DNA from: Perca fluviatilis
Taxonomy: Eukaryota; Chordata; Actinopteri; Perciformes; Percidae
Direction of reading: 5' to 3'
Assembly: GCF_010015445.1 (NCBI RefSeq)
Contig: NC_053123.1
Coordinates: 12,916,434-12,980,433, forward strand
DNA length: 64,000 nucleotides
This document shows positions 62,549-64,000 of the stretch, in pieces. Positions within the stretch are counted from its first letter, which is position 1; each line of letters begins with the position of its first letter. Under the pieces are notes generated by a model. That model ran no database searches. It was not told where the DNA came from and worked only from the letters and a program-made list of their open reading frames with translations. Both the position numbers and the translations under genes were made by a program.

Positions 62549-62909
62549 GTGCGAATTAGGGCTGCACGATATGAAAAAAATATGCGATAACTTTGAATTT
62601 CGCGATAACGATATTACCTGCGATAAATAAACAGATATTAACGTGTACTTTTCTGCTGCTTTCAGTGTTCTACTTAAATACAACAATTGCTTGTTGAATT
62701 TAAAACAAATGAAAGGCGATCACTTCCAACATTCTTTTATTTATTGGATTGAATATAAAAGGCACCACTAAAAAATAATGACAGTTACATTTTAAAATGA
62801 CGTTTTCTACTGATAAAAAATGTCTCAGCCTTTTGCTATATGTGTATTGCACCAGTTAATATTGCGATGATGATAACAAAACGATATATTGTGCAGCCCT
62901 AGTGCGAAT
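62549..62909. mobile_element. Non-autonomous hAT-type element with perfect 8-bp target duplication
   Basis: The element (62557-62901, 345 bp) starts tagggctgcacgatat and ends atatattgtgcagcccta, an inverted match. The 8-bp word gtgcgaat flanks it perfectly on both sides (62549-62556 and 62902-62909). No transposase frame is present. The identical flanks suggest a fairly recent insertion. Confidence 0.88.
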
Positions 62910-63020
62910 CAGCTGAGGCACTAAAACTGGGCTCATCGCTTTTGCAACATGAGATCAAGCTCATTTATTAACCATTCGGAATGTATTCAACAGTTTTACC
63001 CTCAATGGTTGATGAAGACC

Positions 63021-64000
63021 TGAGGCCTCATGTATAAAAGACTGCGCAGCTTTCATACCAGAAGATGGCGTACGGCCAAAACTTGAAAAGTACCTACGCA
63101 CAGAAATATTCACATACAAAACCGGTCGTACGCCAGGTCCTGCGCACCTTTCCTTTGTACATGACAATCCACGTGAAATTGAGCGCACATGAATGAGTGA
63201 CTGACCCCGCCTTGCCTCCTCCCATCAATGAATATGGAAATTACTATAAATGCGCCCCAGACGTCATTCTTTGTCCAATCACAATGGGTTATCTCGCTGC
63301 AGACGAAAAAAAAAAAAAAAACTTCACTGACTGAGGTTGAGGTGCTGATCGCGGAGGTGGAGGCGAGAAAAAAATGTTCTCTTTGGAGGTTTGTCATCTT
63401 GGATAAGCAATAAAAGAAAATGCCCAGAATGACAAATGGTGACAGGGCGGTGAATGCACCGAACCATGGCAGAATAATAAAAAAATAAAGTTTAATGTCA
63501 AAGTGGAAAGCAAGAGAATAGTAAAACTTACAGAACAACATACATCTCAGTGTCAGTCGAAATTACGCCAAATAAGCAGTTTGAACTCACTGATGTAATG
63601 CCATTTATTTTATTTAAGTGTTAGTAGCTCAGTGAAACTGAGTCCAGCGCGAGGGAGACCAGACTCAGAGGGGGAGAGGTGAGTCCAGCGTTTCCACGGA
63701 AGGTGACGTGCGCACAGATCCGCTGTGCCACGCATGGATGAAATAATGAAATAGTAAATAGGACTACAGTAACAGAAATATGTGCAGAATTAAGACAGTC
63801 AAGACGGCCCATTGTTTGGTGGACCGGGTACACCTTGTTCACTTTATAGCCTACAAATCATCCACGGGATTAATGACGCATCACATATAGTCCCCCCGAC
63901 ACAGCGTTTGTTCACTGCAGTCAAGCCAGCCTCCACTTCAAAATGAGCGGTCAAACTAGCCACCCCTATATTTCGCGGTGCGCGTATACACTTGCTATTA
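63021..64000 (+). mobile_element. Harbinger/PIF-type element, runs past the window end
   Basis: The start ggcctcatgtataaaagact, followed by gtacg/tgcgca words (63070-63145), is the usual opening of fish Harbinger elements. At 63284-63400 the sequence encodes, over two frames separated by a poly(A) slip, KKKNFT and EVEVLIAEVEARKK, like the Myb/SANT-type protein of these elements. The other protein, the HARBI1-type nuclease, is not seen and may lie beyond the window or be lost. Confidence 0.6.

Overview
This window looks like nuclear DNA of a bony fish, most likely a percomorph teleost. Genes are intron-rich with GT/AG splicing, there are long CA/GT and CT microsatellites, and many small DNA transposons and retroelement tails of teleost type lie between and inside the genes. 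I see no prokaryotic, organellar, CRISPR or rRNA sequence.

Four protein-coding genes can be reconstructed exon by exon, each with frame kept across every junction. (1) C3orf38 homolog, minus strand, 4 coding exons, 17803-19630. (2) A glutaredoxin-DEP-DUF547 fusion gene, plus strand, 10 coding exons, 22254-28334, 489 residues. (3) znf654, minus strand, 12 coding exons, 33594-44185, 1465 residues, with a helical N-terminal half and seven zinc fingers. (4) htr1f, a serotonin 5-HT1F receptor, minus strand, one coding exon, 47650-48870, with a likely upstream untranslated exon at 49306-49408. Read along the minus strand the order htr1f - znf654 - C3orf38 matches the human chromosome 3 order HTR1F - ZNF654 - C3orf38, so this is an old syntenic block. 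The fish block differs by the oppositely oriented glutaredoxin-DEP-DUF547 gene between znf654 and C3orf38. I also see no CGGBP1-like gene between htr1f and znf654.

Layout: 1-17.4 kb is gene-free, with repeats and a few complex stretches that could be conserved non-coding elements. 17.4-31.2 kb holds C3orf38 and the fusion gene head to head. 31.2-44.3 kb holds znf654, tail to tail with the fusion gene. 44.3-51 kb holds htr1f and its 5' region. 51-64 kb is gene-free and carries a piggyBac-type element, a BED-finger hAT remnant, a truncated LINE, a hAT-type miniature element with perfect 8-bp target duplications, and a Harbinger-type remnant running off the end.

The most unusual coding feature is the triple fusion of a dithiol glutaredoxin (CPHC), a DEP domain and a DUF547 domain with conserved His and Cys residues. 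Its job is unknown to me. All calls were made by eye; family identities come from recognised motifs and remembered homologs, not from a search.
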